NCBI RefSeq assembly: GCF_009883635.2 | Contig: NZ_CP026115.2 | Coordinates: 1,364,001 to 1,428,000, forward strand | DNA: 64,000 bases | Origin: Pseudomonas putida | Lineage (GTDB): Bacteria; Pseudomonadota; Gammaproteobacteria; Pseudomonadales; Pseudomonadaceae | Direction: 5' to 3' | Shown here: in pieces, positions 16,970 to 27,807 of the stretch | Position numbering within the stretch: the stretch's first letter is position 1 | How the letters are laid out: every line of letters begins with the position of its first letter | Translations under genes and position numbers: made by a program | Notes under the pieces: generated by a model | What the model was told of the DNA's origin: nothing | What the model saw: only the letters and a program-made list of their open reading frames with translations | Database searches by the model: none

Positions 16970-17281
16970 TCAGAACGCCTCGAGCCGCCAGACCTCATAG
17001 GCCGGCGTCTCGTACGGGTGGCTCTGCTTGAGCGCAGCAACGACCTGAGCGATCAGGTCGTCGGCCACCACCAGCTCCACCTTCCACTCCTCGACCACCT
17101 CGACCTGGCCAGTCTGCCCGAGGAACGGCTGGCTGCCGTCCAACGGGCGGAACTGCCCCTGGCCCAGGGTCTGCCAGGCGCAGTGGTCGTAGTCGCCGAT
17201 ACGCCCGCCACCGGCGGCGAACACGGCGGCCTTGACCACTTCAACGTGGCTAGCCGGGACGAAGAAGGCGAGCTTGTACAC
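16970..17281 (-). CDS. YqfO / NIF3-associated domain protein
   Basis: This 103-residue protein has the small CutA/PII-like domain found as an insert in YqfO/NIF3 proteins. It begins MYKLAFFVPASHVEVVKAAV, then has GGGRIGDYDHCAWQTLGQGQFRPLDGSQPF and ends HPYETPAYEVWRLE. The stand-alone form is common in pseudomonads next to purL. Its function is unknown. It starts 3 nt after the purL stop on the same strand, so the two are probably co-transcribed. Confidence 0.8.
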   Translation of the reverse strand: MYKLAFFVPASHVEVVKAAVFAAGGGRIGDYDHCAWQTLGQGQFRPLDGSQPFLGQTGQVEVVEEWKVELVVADDLIAQVVAALKQSHPYETPAYEVWRLEAF

Positions 17282-17284
17282 GCC

Positions 17285-20200
17285 TTAGTTCACCCACACG
17301 CGGGCGTTGCGGAACATACGCATCAGCGCGGCGTCTTCCTGCCACTCATCCGGGCGCCAGGAGTTCTGCACGGCGCGGAACATACGCTCCGGGTGCGGCA
17401 TCATGATGGTCACGCGGCCGTCGCGGCTGGTCAGGCCGGTGATACCACGCGGCGAGCCGTTCGGGTTGGCCGGGTAGGCTTCGGTGACCTTGCCGTGGTT
17501 GTCGACGTAGCGCAGGGCCACACAACCGGACAGGTCGGCTGCCAGCAGTGCCTCTTCGCTGGCGAACTCGGCATGGCCTTCGCCGTGGGCGATGGCGATC
17601 GGCATGCGCGAACCGGCCATGCCCTGCAGGAAGATCGAGTTGGACTTCTGCACCTCGACCATGGCCACGCGTGCCTCGAACTGCTCCGAGCGGTTGCGCA
17701 CGAAGTGTGGCCAGTGCTCGGTGCCCGGGATCAGCTCATGCAGGTTGGACATCATCTGGCAACCGTTGCAAACGCCCAGGGCGAAGCTGTCGGTACGCTC
17801 GAAGAAGGCCTGGAAGGCATCGCGGGCGCGGCTGTTGAACAGCGCCGACTTGGCCCAGCCCTCACCGGCACCGAGCACGTCACCGTAGGAGAAACCACCG
17901 CAGGCGACCAGGCCCTTGAAGGCCTCGAAGTCTACGCGGCCGGCGAGGATGTCGCTCATGTGCACGTCGATGGCGGCGAAGCCTGCGCGGTCGAAGGCGG
18001 CCGCCATCTCGACCTGGCCATTGACGCCCTGCTCACGCAGGATCGCCACTTGCGGGCGCACGCCCTTCTTGATGTACGGCGCGGCAATGTCGTCGTTGAC
18101 GTCGTAGCCCAGCTTGACCGACAGGCCCGGGTTATCTTCCTCAAGCAGCAGGTCGAATTCCTGATCGGCGCAGTCGGCGTTGTCACGCAGGCGCTGGATC
18201 TGGTAGCTGGTCTCGGCCCACTGGCGCTGCAGCATGCGACGGTCGTCGTCGAACAGCACTTCGCCGTTGAGGCTGATGGAGACTTCGCCATTGTTGATCG
18301 GCTTACCGATCACCGCGACGCACTCTTCGCCCAGGCCAGCAGCACTGAACTGTGCCAGCACGTCCGGGGTGGCATCCTGGCGAACCTGGATGACCGCGCC
18401 CAGCTCTTCGTTGAAGAGGATGGCGGCGACGTCGGCCTTGCTGTCGGTCAGCGGGTCGAGTTGCAGGTCGAGGCCGCAGTGGCCGGCGAAGGCCATTTCC
18501 AGCACGGTGGTCAGCAGGCCGCCGTCGGAACGGTCGTGGTAGGCCAGCAGGTGGCCATCGGCGTTCAGGCCCTGGATCACGGCAAAGAATGCCTTGAGGT
18601 CTTCGGCGTCGTCGACGTCCGGTGCCTGGGCAGCGATCTTGCCGTAGGTCTGGGCCAGGATCGAGGCGCCCATGCGGTTCTTGCCGCGGCCCAGGTCGAT
18701 CAGGATCAGGTCGGTCTCGCCCTTGTCCATGCGCAGCTGCGGGGTCAGGGTCTGGCGAATATCGGTGACCGGGGCAAAGCCGGTGATGATCAGCGACATC
18801 GGCGAGGTGACGCTCTTCTCGACGCCCTCTTCGCTCCACTTGGTCTTCATCGACATCGAGTCTTTGCCGACCGGAATGGTAATGCCCAGCTCAGGGCACA
18901 GTTCCATGCCGACAGCCTTGACGGTGTCGTACAGGCGCGCGTCTTCACCCGGGTGGCCGGCTGCGGACATCCAGTTGGCCGACAGCTTGATGTCGGACAG
19001 TTTCTCGATGCGCGAGGCGGCCAGGTTGGTGATGGTCTCGCCGATCGCCATGCGCCCGGAAGCCGGGGCATCCAGCAGTGCCAGCGGAGTACGCTCGCCC
19101 ATGGCCATGGCTTCACCGGTGTAGACGTCGAAGCTGGTGGCGGTGACGGCGCAGTCGGCCACCGGGACCTGCCACGGGCCGACCATCTGGTCACGGGCAA
19201 CCAGGCCGGTGATGGTGCGGTCGCCGATGGTGATCAGGAAGCTCTTGCTGGCCACCGCCGGGTGGTTCAGCACGCGCTGGACGGCGTTATCCAGGTCCAG
19301 CTGGCTTGGGTCGAAATCATCGCCCAGCTCGGCCTCGCGGGTGACCGAACGGTGCATGCGTGGCGGCTTGCCCAGCAGTACGTCGAGCGGCATGTCCACC
19401 GGGGTGTTGCCGAAGTGGCTGTCGCTGACGGTCAGGTGCGGCTCTTCAGTCGCTTCACCGACCACGGCGAACGGGCAACGCTCGCGTTCGCAGATGGCCT
19501 GGAAGCGCTCGAAATCGACGGCGCTGACGGCCAGTACGTAACGCTCTTGCGATTCGTTGCTCCAGATTTCGTGCGGGGCCATGCCCGGCTCGTCGTTGGG
19601 CACATTGCGCAGTTCGAAGCGGCCACCGCGGCCACCGTCGTTGACCAGCTCCGGGAAGGCGTTGGAGATACCACCGGCGCCGACGTCGTGGATGAAGGCG
19701 ATCGGGTTCTTGTCACCCAGCTGCCAGCAGCGGTCGATGACCTCCTGGCAACGGCGCTCCATTTCCGGGTTTTCGCGCTGTACCGAGGCGAAGTCCAGGT
19801 CCGCCGAGCTGGCACCGGTGGCCACCGACGAAGCGGCGCCGCCGCCCAGGCCGATCAGCATGGCCGGGCCACCGAGCACGATCAGCTTGGCGCCGACGGT
19901 GATCTCGCCCTTCTGCACATGGTCTTCACGGATGTTGCCCATGCCACCGGCAAGCATGATCGGCTTGTGGTAGCCGCGCACTTCTTCACCGTGCGGGGTG
20001 TCGATGGCCTGCTCGAAGGTACGGAAGTAGCCGGTCAGGGCCGGGCGACCGAATTCGTTGTTGAACGCGGCGCCGCCCAGCGGGCCTTCGATCATGATGT
20101 CGAGGGCGTCGACGATACGCTCAGGCTTGCCGTAGGCCTGCTCCCAAGGCTGCTCGAAGCCTGGAATGCGCAGGTTGGACACGGTGAAGCCGGTCAGGCC

Positions 20201-21184
20201 GGCTTTCGGCTTGGCGCCACGGCCGGTCGCGCCTTCGTCGCGGATTTCGCCGCCGGAGCCGGTGGAGGCACCGGAGAACGGGGCGATGGCGGTCGGGTGG
20301 TTGTGCGTCTCGACCTTCATCAGGATGTGCACCGGCTCCTTCACCGCGCCGTACTGGCGGGTTTCAGGGTTCGGGAAGAAGCGCCCGGCCACCGAACCGA
20401 CGATCACCGAGGCGTTGTCCTTGTAAGCGGACAGCACGCCTTCGTTGTGCATCTGGTAGGTATTCTTGATCATGCCGAACAGGCTCTTCTCTTGCGCCTG
20501 GCCGTCAATGTCCCAGCTGGCGTTGAAGATCTTGTGGCGGCAGTGCTCGGAGTTGGCCTGGGCGAACATCATCAGCTCGATGTCGTTCGGGTTGCGCTTG
20601 AGGCCCTGGAAGGCATTGACCAGGTAGTCGATCTCGTCTTCGGCCAGGGCCAGGCCCAGGTCGATGTTGGCCTGCGCCAGTGCGTCGCGGCCACCTTCGA
20701 GGATGTCGACCGAGGTCATCGGCTTGGGCTGGGCGTGGCTGAACAGGTCGGCCGCCTGCTCCAGCTTGGCCAGCACGCGCTGGGTCATGCGGTCGTGCAG
20801 TTCGGCGGCGATCAGCTCGGCGTCGGCGTCGCTCAGGTTGCCAGCCACGTAGTAAGCGATGCCACGCTCCAGGCGCTGGATCGACTGCAGGCCGCAGTTG
20901 TGGGCGATGTCGCTGGCCTTGCTGGCCCATGGCGAGATGGTGCCCAGGCGCGGCACGACCAGGAACAGGCGGCCGGTCGGCTCCTGTACCGGCACGCTCG
21001 GGCCGTATTTGAGCAGACGGCCCAGCACCTGCTGCTGGTCGGCGGTCAGCTCGCCGTCAACGTCGGCGAAGTGGGCAAATTCGGCATACAAACCAGTAAC
21101 AGCGGGGACTTTCTGGCTCAGTTGCTCGAGTAATTTACCGTGGCGAAAGGCAGAAAGGGCAGGAGCGCCGCGCAGGATCAACAT
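17285..21184 (-). CDS. purL: Phosphoribosylformylglycinamidine synthase
   Basis: This single-chain PurL of 1299 residues is the normal size for gammaproteobacteria. It converts FGAR to FGAM with glutamine and ATP in purine synthesis. Regions in order are the N-terminal domain ([20 protein letters not shown]), two AIR-synthase-like ATP domains ([40 protein letters not shown]) and a C-terminal class I glutaminase. The nucleophile is Cys1139 in [12 protein letters not shown], with HGEGHAEF and [10 protein letters not shown]. Very long antisense open frames over this gene are composition artefacts. Confidence 0.97.
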   Translation of the reverse strand: MLILRGAPALSAFRHGKLLEQLSQKVPAVTGLYAEFAHFADVDGELTADQQQVLGRLLKYGPSVPVQEPTGRLFLVVPRLGTISPWASKASDIAHNCGLQSIQRLERGIAYYVAGNLSDADAELIAAELHDRMTQRVLAKLEQAADLFSHAQPKPMTSVDILEGGRDALAQANIDLGLALAEDEIDYLVNAFQGLKRNPNDIELMMFAQANSEHCRHKIFNASWDIDGQAQEKSLFGMIKNTYQMHNEGVLSAYKDNASVIVGSVAGRFFPNPETRQYGAVKEPVHILMKVETHNHPTAIAPFSGASTGSGGEIRDEGATGRGAKPKAGLTGFTVSNLRIPGFEQPWEQAYGKPERIVDALDIMIEGPLGGAAFNNEFGRPALTGYFRTFEQAIDTPHGEEVRGYHKPIMLAGGMGNIREDHVQKGEITVGAKLIVLGGPAMLIGLGGGAASSVATGASSADLDFASVQRENPEMERRCQEVIDRCWQLGDKNPIAFIHDVGAGGISNAFPELVNDGGRGGRFELRNVPNDEPGMAPHEIWSNESQERYVLAVSAVDFERFQAICERERCPFAVVGEATEEPHLTVSDSHFGNTPVDMPLDVLLGKPPRMHRSVTREAELGDDFDPSQLDLDNAVQRVLNHPAVASKSFLITIGDRTITGLVARDQMVGPWQVPVADCAVTATSFDVYTGEAMAMGERTPLALLDAPASGRMAIGETITNLAASRIEKLSDIKLSANWMSAAGHPGEDARLYDTVKAVGMELCPELGITIPVGKDSMSMKTKWSEEGVEKSVTSPMSLIITGFAPVTDIRQTLTPQLRMDKGETDLILIDLGRGKNRMGASILAQTYGKIAAQAPDVDDAEDLKAFFAVIQGLNADGHLLAYHDRSDGGLLTTVLEMAFAGHCGLDLQLDPLTDSKADVAAILFNEELGAVIQVRQDATPDVLAQFSAAGLGEECVAVIGKPINNGEVSISLNGEVLFDDDRRMLQRQWAETSYQIQRLRDNADCADQEFDLLLEEDNPGLSVKLGYDVNDDIAAPYIKKGVRPQVAILREQGVNGQVEMAAAFDRAGFAAIDVHMSDILAGRVDFEAFKGLVACGGFSYGDVLGAGEGWAKSALFNSRARDAFQAFFERTDSFALGVCNGCQMMSNLHELIPGTEHWPHFVRNRSEQFEARVAMVEVQKSNSIFLQGMAGSRMPIAIAHGEGHAEFASEEALLAADLSGCVALRYVDNHGKVTEAYPANPNGSPRGITGLTSRDGRVTIMMPHPERMFRAVQNSWRPDEWQEDAALMRMFRNARVWVN

Positions 21185-21320
21185 CGTCGGGACAGCCTCA
21201 GGAAGGGGTGTGCTTAGAGGCCGTGCATTCTAGCCTAATTCGACGGCTTGCGGCACCCGCTCTAAGCCATGGCTGCCGGGCGGCGGAACCGGACTTCGGG
21301 GTCAGAAAAAAGCAGCTTGA

Positions 21321-22862
<1,542 letters not shown>

Positions 22863-22868
22863 GCCAAT

Positions 22869-23348
22869 TCAGGCCTTGGCCCGACGGGCCTTGAAGAAGT
22901 CGCTCAGGATCTGCCCGCACTCCTCCGCCAGCACCCCACCCTCCACCATCACCCGATGGTTGAGAAAGCCCTGTCCGAAGAACTGCCCCTGGCTCTGCAC
23001 GATGCCCGCCTTGGGCTCCAGTGCGCCATACACCACCCGCATCACCCGCGAATGCACGATCAGCCCTGCACACATGCTGCACGGTTCCAAGGTCACGTAC
23101 AGGGTGCTACCCGGCAGCCGGTAGTTGCTGGCAGCCCTGGCTGCCGCGCGGATGGCGACCATTTCGGCGTGGGCGCTGGGGTCGCTGTCGATGATCGGCC
23201 GGTTGAAGCCCTGGCCGATCACCTGGCCATGCTGCACCAGCACCGCGCCCACCGGCACCTCGCCCATGGCTGCGCCTTCGCTGGCCAGGGCCAGGGCCAG
23301 GCGCATGAACTCCTGATCGCGGCTGCGATCGATGATCTGCGGGCGCAT
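22869..23348 (-). CDS. tadA: tRNA-specific adenosine deaminase
   Basis: This 159-residue TadA deaminates adenosine 34 of tRNA-Arg(ACG) to inosine. Its zinc and catalytic motifs are HAEMVAIRAAA and PCSMCAGLIVHSRV, with the family C-terminal GFLNHRV. It converges on mltF with 6 nt between stops. The start overlaps the multicopper oxidase stop as ATGA, an unusual partner that suggests read-through or coupled translation. Confidence 0.95.
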   Translation of the reverse strand: MRPQIIDRSRDQEFMRLALALASEGAAMGEVPVGAVLVQHGQVIGQGFNRPIIDSDPSAHAEMVAIRAAARAASNYRLPGSTLYVTLEPCSMCAGLIVHSRVMRVVYGALEPKAGIVQSQGQFFGQGFLNHRVMVEGGVLAEECGQILSDFFKARRAKA

Positions 23349-24730
23349 CAGACCACCGCGATCGCGGCCATCAGGCCGGTTTCCATGTGATCGATGACGT
23401 GGCAGTGGAACATCCAGGTGCCTGGGTTATCCGCCACCAGTGCGACTTGGGCACGCTCGTTCTTGCCCAGTAGATAGGTATCGGTGAAGTAAGGTTCGGG
23501 GATTTGTCGGCGATTGGAGCCGATCACCTTGAAACTCATACCGTGCAGGTGGACCGGGTGCTGGTACTGGGTCATGTTCTTCAGCTCGAAGATGTAGCTC
23601 TTGCCCTTCTTCAGCGTGGCAATCGGCCGGTCGGCGCAGGTCTTGTCGGTGATGTCCCAGGCCTGGCCGTTGATCTGCCACATGCTCGACGGCTTGTCCG
23701 GATCATCGGTGACCGAGACAGTCGCCGCCCATTCGAAATTGAAGTTCAGCTTCTCGGCATTCTCCAGGTCCGGCTCGGCGATCGGATTCGCTGGCAGGGC
23801 CTTGGGCCACTCGCCCGGTGCGCCGTTGCTGGCCACCGAGCGCAAGGTGCCCAGGCGCACGAAACCGTCGCGCAGGGAGATTTCCTCGCCCGCCTCGGGA
23901 ATGCGGATCGCCAGGCAGATGCGCATGCCCGGGCCGAGCCAGTATTCATCATCCAGTGTCCGTGGAGTCACCGGGTTGCCGTCGAGGGCATAGATTTTCG
24001 CCTCGCAGTTGCCTTTGAGGTTGAGACGGTAAGTCCAGGTGTTGTCCAGGTTCAGCAGGCGCACGCGCACCACTTGCCCGGCCGGCAACTCAGTGACCGA
24101 GTCAGCCTGGCCATTGATGGTGATCAGCCGCCCGGCGGTGCCGTTGCGTGCAGCCTCGCGGGGGATGCTGAAGGGCAGCCAGGCGCCCTGCTCGTCGACG
24201 TGCCAGTTCTTCAGGCTCAGGGTGCGCTCGTGCTTGAACCCGGTCGGCTCGCGCTCCTCGATGATCAGCGGGCCGACCAGCCCACGCCCAAGCTCCTCGG
24301 AGCTGCTGACATGGGGGTGGTACCAGTAGCTGCCGGCATCCGGCACGCGGAACTTGTAGTCGAAGTACTCGCCCGGCTTGACTGGCAGCTGCGAAACGTA
24401 GGGCACGCCGTCCATTTCCAGCGGCAGGCGGATGCCATGCCAGTGGATGGTGGTTTCCACCGGCAGGTGGTTGATGAAACGCACCCGTAACCAGGTGCCC
24501 TGGCGTACGCGCAACTCGGTGCCCGGCGCCGAAGGGCCGAAGGCCCAGGCCTCGGTCTTGAACCCCGGCACCAGCTCGACATCCAGGGGGGCGGCGATCA
24601 GCTCGTAGTCATGCCCGGCATTGTCGTCCTCGACCTTGCCCAGCCAGTAACGGGCCGCGCCACCGGCGCCCAGGCCAACCACAACCAGACCAGTGAGGCC
24701 CATGAGCATTTGTCGACGGGTGAAGGACAT
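23348..24730 (-). CDS. Multicopper oxidase, Tat signal
   Basis: This 460-residue periplasmic multicopper oxidase has a twin-arginine signal (TRRQMLMGLTGL). All four copper motifs are visible: HWHG (T2/T3), WYHPHVSS, HPVHLHGMSF, and HCHVIDHMETGLMA with the T1 Cys and a Met axial ligand. The family oxidises metals or phenolics with oxygen. No Met-rich segment typical of CueO is seen, and no copper operon neighbours occur, so the substrate is open. It is upstream of tadA in the same transcription unit. Confidence 0.9.
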   Translation of the reverse strand: MSFTRRQMLMGLTGLVVVGLGAGGAARYWLGKVEDDNAGHDYELIAAPLDVELVPGFKTEAWAFGPSAPGTELRVRQGTWLRVRFINHLPVETTIHWHGIRLPLEMDGVPYVSQLPVKPGEYFDYKFRVPDAGSYWYHPHVSSSEELGRGLVGPLIIEEREPTGFKHERTLSLKNWHVDEQGAWLPFSIPREAARNGTAGRLITINGQADSVTELPAGQVVRVRLLNLDNTWTYRLNLKGNCEAKIYALDGNPVTPRTLDDEYWLGPGMRICLAIRIPEAGEEISLRDGFVRLGTLRSVASNGAPGEWPKALPANPIAEPDLENAEKLNFNFEWAATVSVTDDPDKPSSMWQINGQAWDITDKTCADRPIATLKKGKSYIFELKNMTQYQHPVHLHGMSFKVIGSNRRQIPEPYFTDTYLLGKNERAQVALVADNPGTWMFHCHVIDHMETGLMAAIAVV

Positions 24731-24923
24731 CGGTGCGGGTACCTCGTGTTCTGCGCAATCAAGCTGCCAGCCGTGGCGGGCGATGAAGGGTGAATACGAT
24801 ACACCTGCAATTGAGAAATATTAAGTGAAGCCTTCATTCCCGAGACCTCACAGCATTATTTAACGCCTCCAGGCCTGCTCCAGAGGCAACGCTGCGCCCT
24901 CCTCAAACCTTACGAGAACAGTC

Positions 24924-27650
24924 ATGCCCCTCTCTGCGCAGCAACAACAAGACCTGCATGCACTAAGACAAATTGCCGAGAAGCTGAGCACGGCCTGTCC
25001 GGACATGCTCCAGATGGCCCGTGAAACCGCAGGTGCGATACTGGGCCGGCACCACCTCGACGACCTGGAGCCAGACCAGGTCTACTTTCATCGCTTCCAT
25101 GAGGCGATAAGCAGCCCGCGCACGTTCACCGGTTGGCAACATGTTACCCAGCCGTTTCAGACAATGACCCTTGTGCAACTGGTCATGCGCCGTTTCACCA
25201 CGGCAGAGCAAGACGCCAGCGACCTGCTGAGCACCTATTCAGGCTTCTACAGTAAGGGTGCAGGGGAAGTTGCCTATGATGAGCGCAACGAGATCCGGCT
25301 CTTGCCAAAGTCTGCACTCGATGACTTCTGGAACATCGACTTCAGCCATTGCTTCGACCAGCGTGCCAGTGCTTTCTGGTCCAGGCATGGCGACGATTAC
25401 CGCACCCTGGCAAAAGCCACATTCCTTGCCAAGGCGCTGGAAACCCAGGCACAAACCAGCGACAACGCGCTGGCCAGCCGCGTTCAGCAGGCAGCCAAGG
25501 CCCTGGCCGGCGAGCACGGCGGCCCAGTCACGTTGCAGTACCTGCGCCAAGCGAACCTGCCGAGCCATGGCGTTAGTGTCCATGCCTTCAGCATCGGCGA
25601 GCGCGTCGCCAGCGATATTCTCCGAATCGTCATGCCAGATGGCTATCAACTGCTCTATACACCCGGCGAAACCCAGGCATTTCACCTGTTCGCCAGCGAC
25701 CGCGAGATTCACGCATGGGTCTTGGCAAACACCCTCGAGCCTGCGCAAAAAGCACGCTTGATGAGCCACTTCCCGCTGACCGCCCACGAAGCCTCTTCGC
25801 TGCACAAGACTGTCGGTTTCTTCGCCCACTTTGCCAGCATCGACCTGAGCGGATTGTTCGACGTCATGTGGCGTCAGTGGGATGCTGCCGAGCCAGGCGG
25901 CATCAATAAACCCGATACGCCACTGCAAATGGACGCTTTCAGCCACCTGCGCCTGGCTACGCAACAACGGATGGCCGACGACGCAAATTTTGCGTTGCGC
26001 TCCAATTCGGACTTGCGCAAACAATTGTGGCTCGGCTACCTGAGGGCCGCCAACACGGTCTTCGGCCCACTCACCGCGCTGGCATGGCCGATAGCGCTGG
26101 CGGGCGTGGGTGCTGGTATCGCCGAGATCGGCCTGGACATCGACCAGGCCATCAATGGGCACACCAGCGCTGAACGCCTGGCAGGCGTGGAAAGCGCCAT
26201 CTTTGCAGTGATCAACACCCTGATGATCGGCTTTGCCGGTGCCAGCGACGCCAGGGGAGTTGCCTCGCCAGCGGACGCCTTCGTACCGCCCCTCGAAGAC
26301 CCGGTCGAATCTGTTATTCCTGATGAAAACCCGATCGAGCCAGTTGCTCCCGAAGCGCTTGAGCCTGTAACGCCCGAGGAAATCGAGGCCTGGTTGCCCA
26401 AGGAGTTTCAGCCAAGCGAACTGGATAATCAGTTGCAGGCCCTGCAAACCAACGAAGTCGTGACCGGCGCCACAGGCAGTGGAGAGCTGGAGGGCATTTA
26501 CAGCAAAGACGGTAACTTCTATGCGATGCTCGGCGACCTGGCCTATCAGGTGCGCTATGTCCGAGAACTGAATACCTGGGTCATTGTAGATCCGCAACAA
26601 CCCTTCGCTTTCCGACAAAGTATTCCCATCGCTCGAGATGCCGACGGCAACTGGCAAGTCGGTGGAAGCTTGGGCCTGAAAGGCGGCAGCAATCAAATTA
26701 CCAGAAAGTTTCTCAGCGCCTGGAGGCGACTCAACCCGCGTCCGGTGCTCCCGCCATTGACGGTGGAGCTCTATGAAATACCAGAACCCCAATACTCGGA
26801 GCTGAAAGACTTCGCACTCATGGGCCAAGATGCTGACCCTTACCATACCTTGCGCGACCCTTACCTTGGGAGCAGGGGCCGCGCCTACCATGCTGCACTG
26901 AATAGAATAGACAGCGATGCCGTGGCGTTCTACGAACACTTCGAACAGCCACCACGCCCCGCAATACCTCACTTCGAAAATGCAAGCGACGCTCGGCAAT
27001 TTCTTGGCAGCCTGTATCAAAACAGCGAGGGCCTGGTGTTCGGTGAAGCGCATCGAGAGATCTACGCCAGACGCTTTTTGATCGAAAACATGCGACGCCT
27101 CAAACAGCTTGGCGTCAAAGTGTTGTACTCCGAGCACTTCATGATCGATTACCAGCAGGCCGCTCTCGATGAGTTCAATCGGACCGGAAAACTACCCGCT
27201 GAATTGAAAACCTATATTAATACATGGGACGACAACGCGACGATTACTGCCACCCCTTATGGCCTCAAGCAAGTGCTGTACGAAGCCTTTGTCCAGAACA
27301 TCAGGGTGCAAGGTATCGACACGATGGTCAGCTACCGCGGCATATGGAAATCGGAAACGAACCTTTCACAACCTCGTCAGAACATGATGAATTACGCAGC
27401 CCACAAGATCATCACGGCTGACCAGGCCCAACGTGGCCCGTCGAGATGGGTGGCGCTCATGGGCAACACCCATGCCAACACCTTTTACGAAGTGCCAGGG
27501 GTAAGCGAACTGGAGGGCTGTCTTGGCGTACGGGTCGAGGGAGCGGGCATCGGCGAAGCCTTGAGCATTGGTATTGATCCGGGCCATGCAGTTGATGGCA
27601 TCTTCGTGCAAAGTGACCTGGTGCTCAGCGTCCCACCAGCAATTAGCTGA
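24924..27650 (+). CDS. Large toxin-like protein A, dermonecrotic-toxin/TIKI-fold type
   Basis: This 908-residue protein without signal peptide is paralogous to the next gene. The N-terminal ~370 residues resemble the dermonecrotic toxin N-terminal domain (DUF6543) seen in Pseudomonas toxin-like proteins. A hydrophobic helical segment follows at about 379-446 (LTALAWPIALAGVGAGIAEI ... INTLMIGFAGA), then an acidic Pro-Glu-rich linker. The C-terminal domain has GEAH (707-710), YSEHF (735-739) and GNTHAN (847-852). These positions recall the metal-site motifs of the TIKI/ChaN/EreA superfamily, which includes the membrane-targeted domain of Pasteurella toxin-like effectors. The function is inferred only. 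No secretion gene, chaperone or immunity gene adjoins it. Confidence 0.65.
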   Translation: MPLSAQQQQDLHALRQIAEKLSTACPDMLQMARETAGAILGRHHLDDLEPDQVYFHRFHEAISSPRTFTGWQHVTQPFQTMTLVQLVMRRFTTAEQDASDLLSTYSGFYSKGAGEVAYDERNEIRLLPKSALDDFWNIDFSHCFDQRASAFWSRHGDDYRTLAKATFLAKALETQAQTSDNALASRVQQAAKALAGEHGGPVTLQYLRQANLPSHGVSVHAFSIGERVASDILRIVMPDGYQLLYTPGETQAFHLFASDREIHAWVLANTLEPAQKARLMSHFPLTAHEASSLHKTVGFFAHFASIDLSGLFDVMWRQWDAAEPGGINKPDTPLQMDAFSHLRLATQQRMADDANFALRSNSDLRKQLWLGYLRAANTVFGPLTALAWPIALAGVGAGIAEIGLDIDQAINGHTSAERLAGVESAIFAVINTLMIGFAGASDARGVASPADAFVPPLEDPVESVIPDENPIEPVAPEALEPVTPEEIEAWLPKEFQPSELDNQLQALQTNEVVTGATGSGELEGIYSKDGNFYAMLGDLAYQVRYVRELNTWVIVDPQQPFAFRQSIPIARDADGNWQVGGSLGLKGGSNQITRKFLSAWRRLNPRPVLPPLTVELYEIPEPQYSELKDFALMGQDADPYHTLRDPYLGSRGRAYHAALNRIDSDAVAFYEHFEQPPRPAIPHFENASDARQFLGSLYQNSEGLVFGEAHREIYARRFLIENMRRLKQLGVKVLYSEHFMIDYQQAALDEFNRTGKLPAELKTYINTWDDNATITATPYGLKQVLYEAFVQNIRVQGIDTMVSYRGIWKSETNLSQPRQNMMNYAAHKIITADQAQRGPSRWVALMGNTHANTFYEVPGVSELEGCLGVRVEGAGIGEALSIGIDPGHAVDGIFVQSDLVLSVPPAIS

Positions 27651-27657
27651 GTTTCGA

Positions 27658-27691
27658 CTCCCGCCTGCCGGATCGCTCGTGCAGGCGGGAG
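27658..27691 (+). terminator. Hairpin between the two toxin-like genes
   Basis: CTCCCGCCTGC pairs perfectly with GCAGGCGGGAG (11-bp stem, 12-nt loop), starting 8 nt after the toxin A stop. No T-run follows, so it may attenuate rather than end transcription into toxin B. Confidence 0.55.
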
Positions 27692-27807
27692 CTCGCGTGA
27701 AGACATGCCATGCCCCCTTGACGACTGCCCCATCACCTAAATAGATACCGCCTGGAGTGCCGGCTCCGTCATCAGTCTTGAGGCTCACTCAGCCCAAGGT
27801 TTCGCCC

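Noticed and set aside
16895..21133. A 1412-codon open frame on the plus strand
   Set aside because: It lies antisense to purL, which has full family motifs. Long antisense frames are expected in GC-rich coding DNA; the translation shows no domain and starts inside the HET-C gene.
24731..24923. A small gene or RNA between the multicopper oxidase and toxin-like genes
   Set aside because: The 193 nt are AT-rich and probably hold divergent promoters, but I could not identify a frame with a ribosome site or a clear RNA structure.
25239..27137. A 632-codon minus-strand frame under the first toxin-like gene
   Set aside because: I considered it as a possible antitoxin, but it simply mirrors the toxin frame, starts within coding sequence and has no ribosome site or domain.
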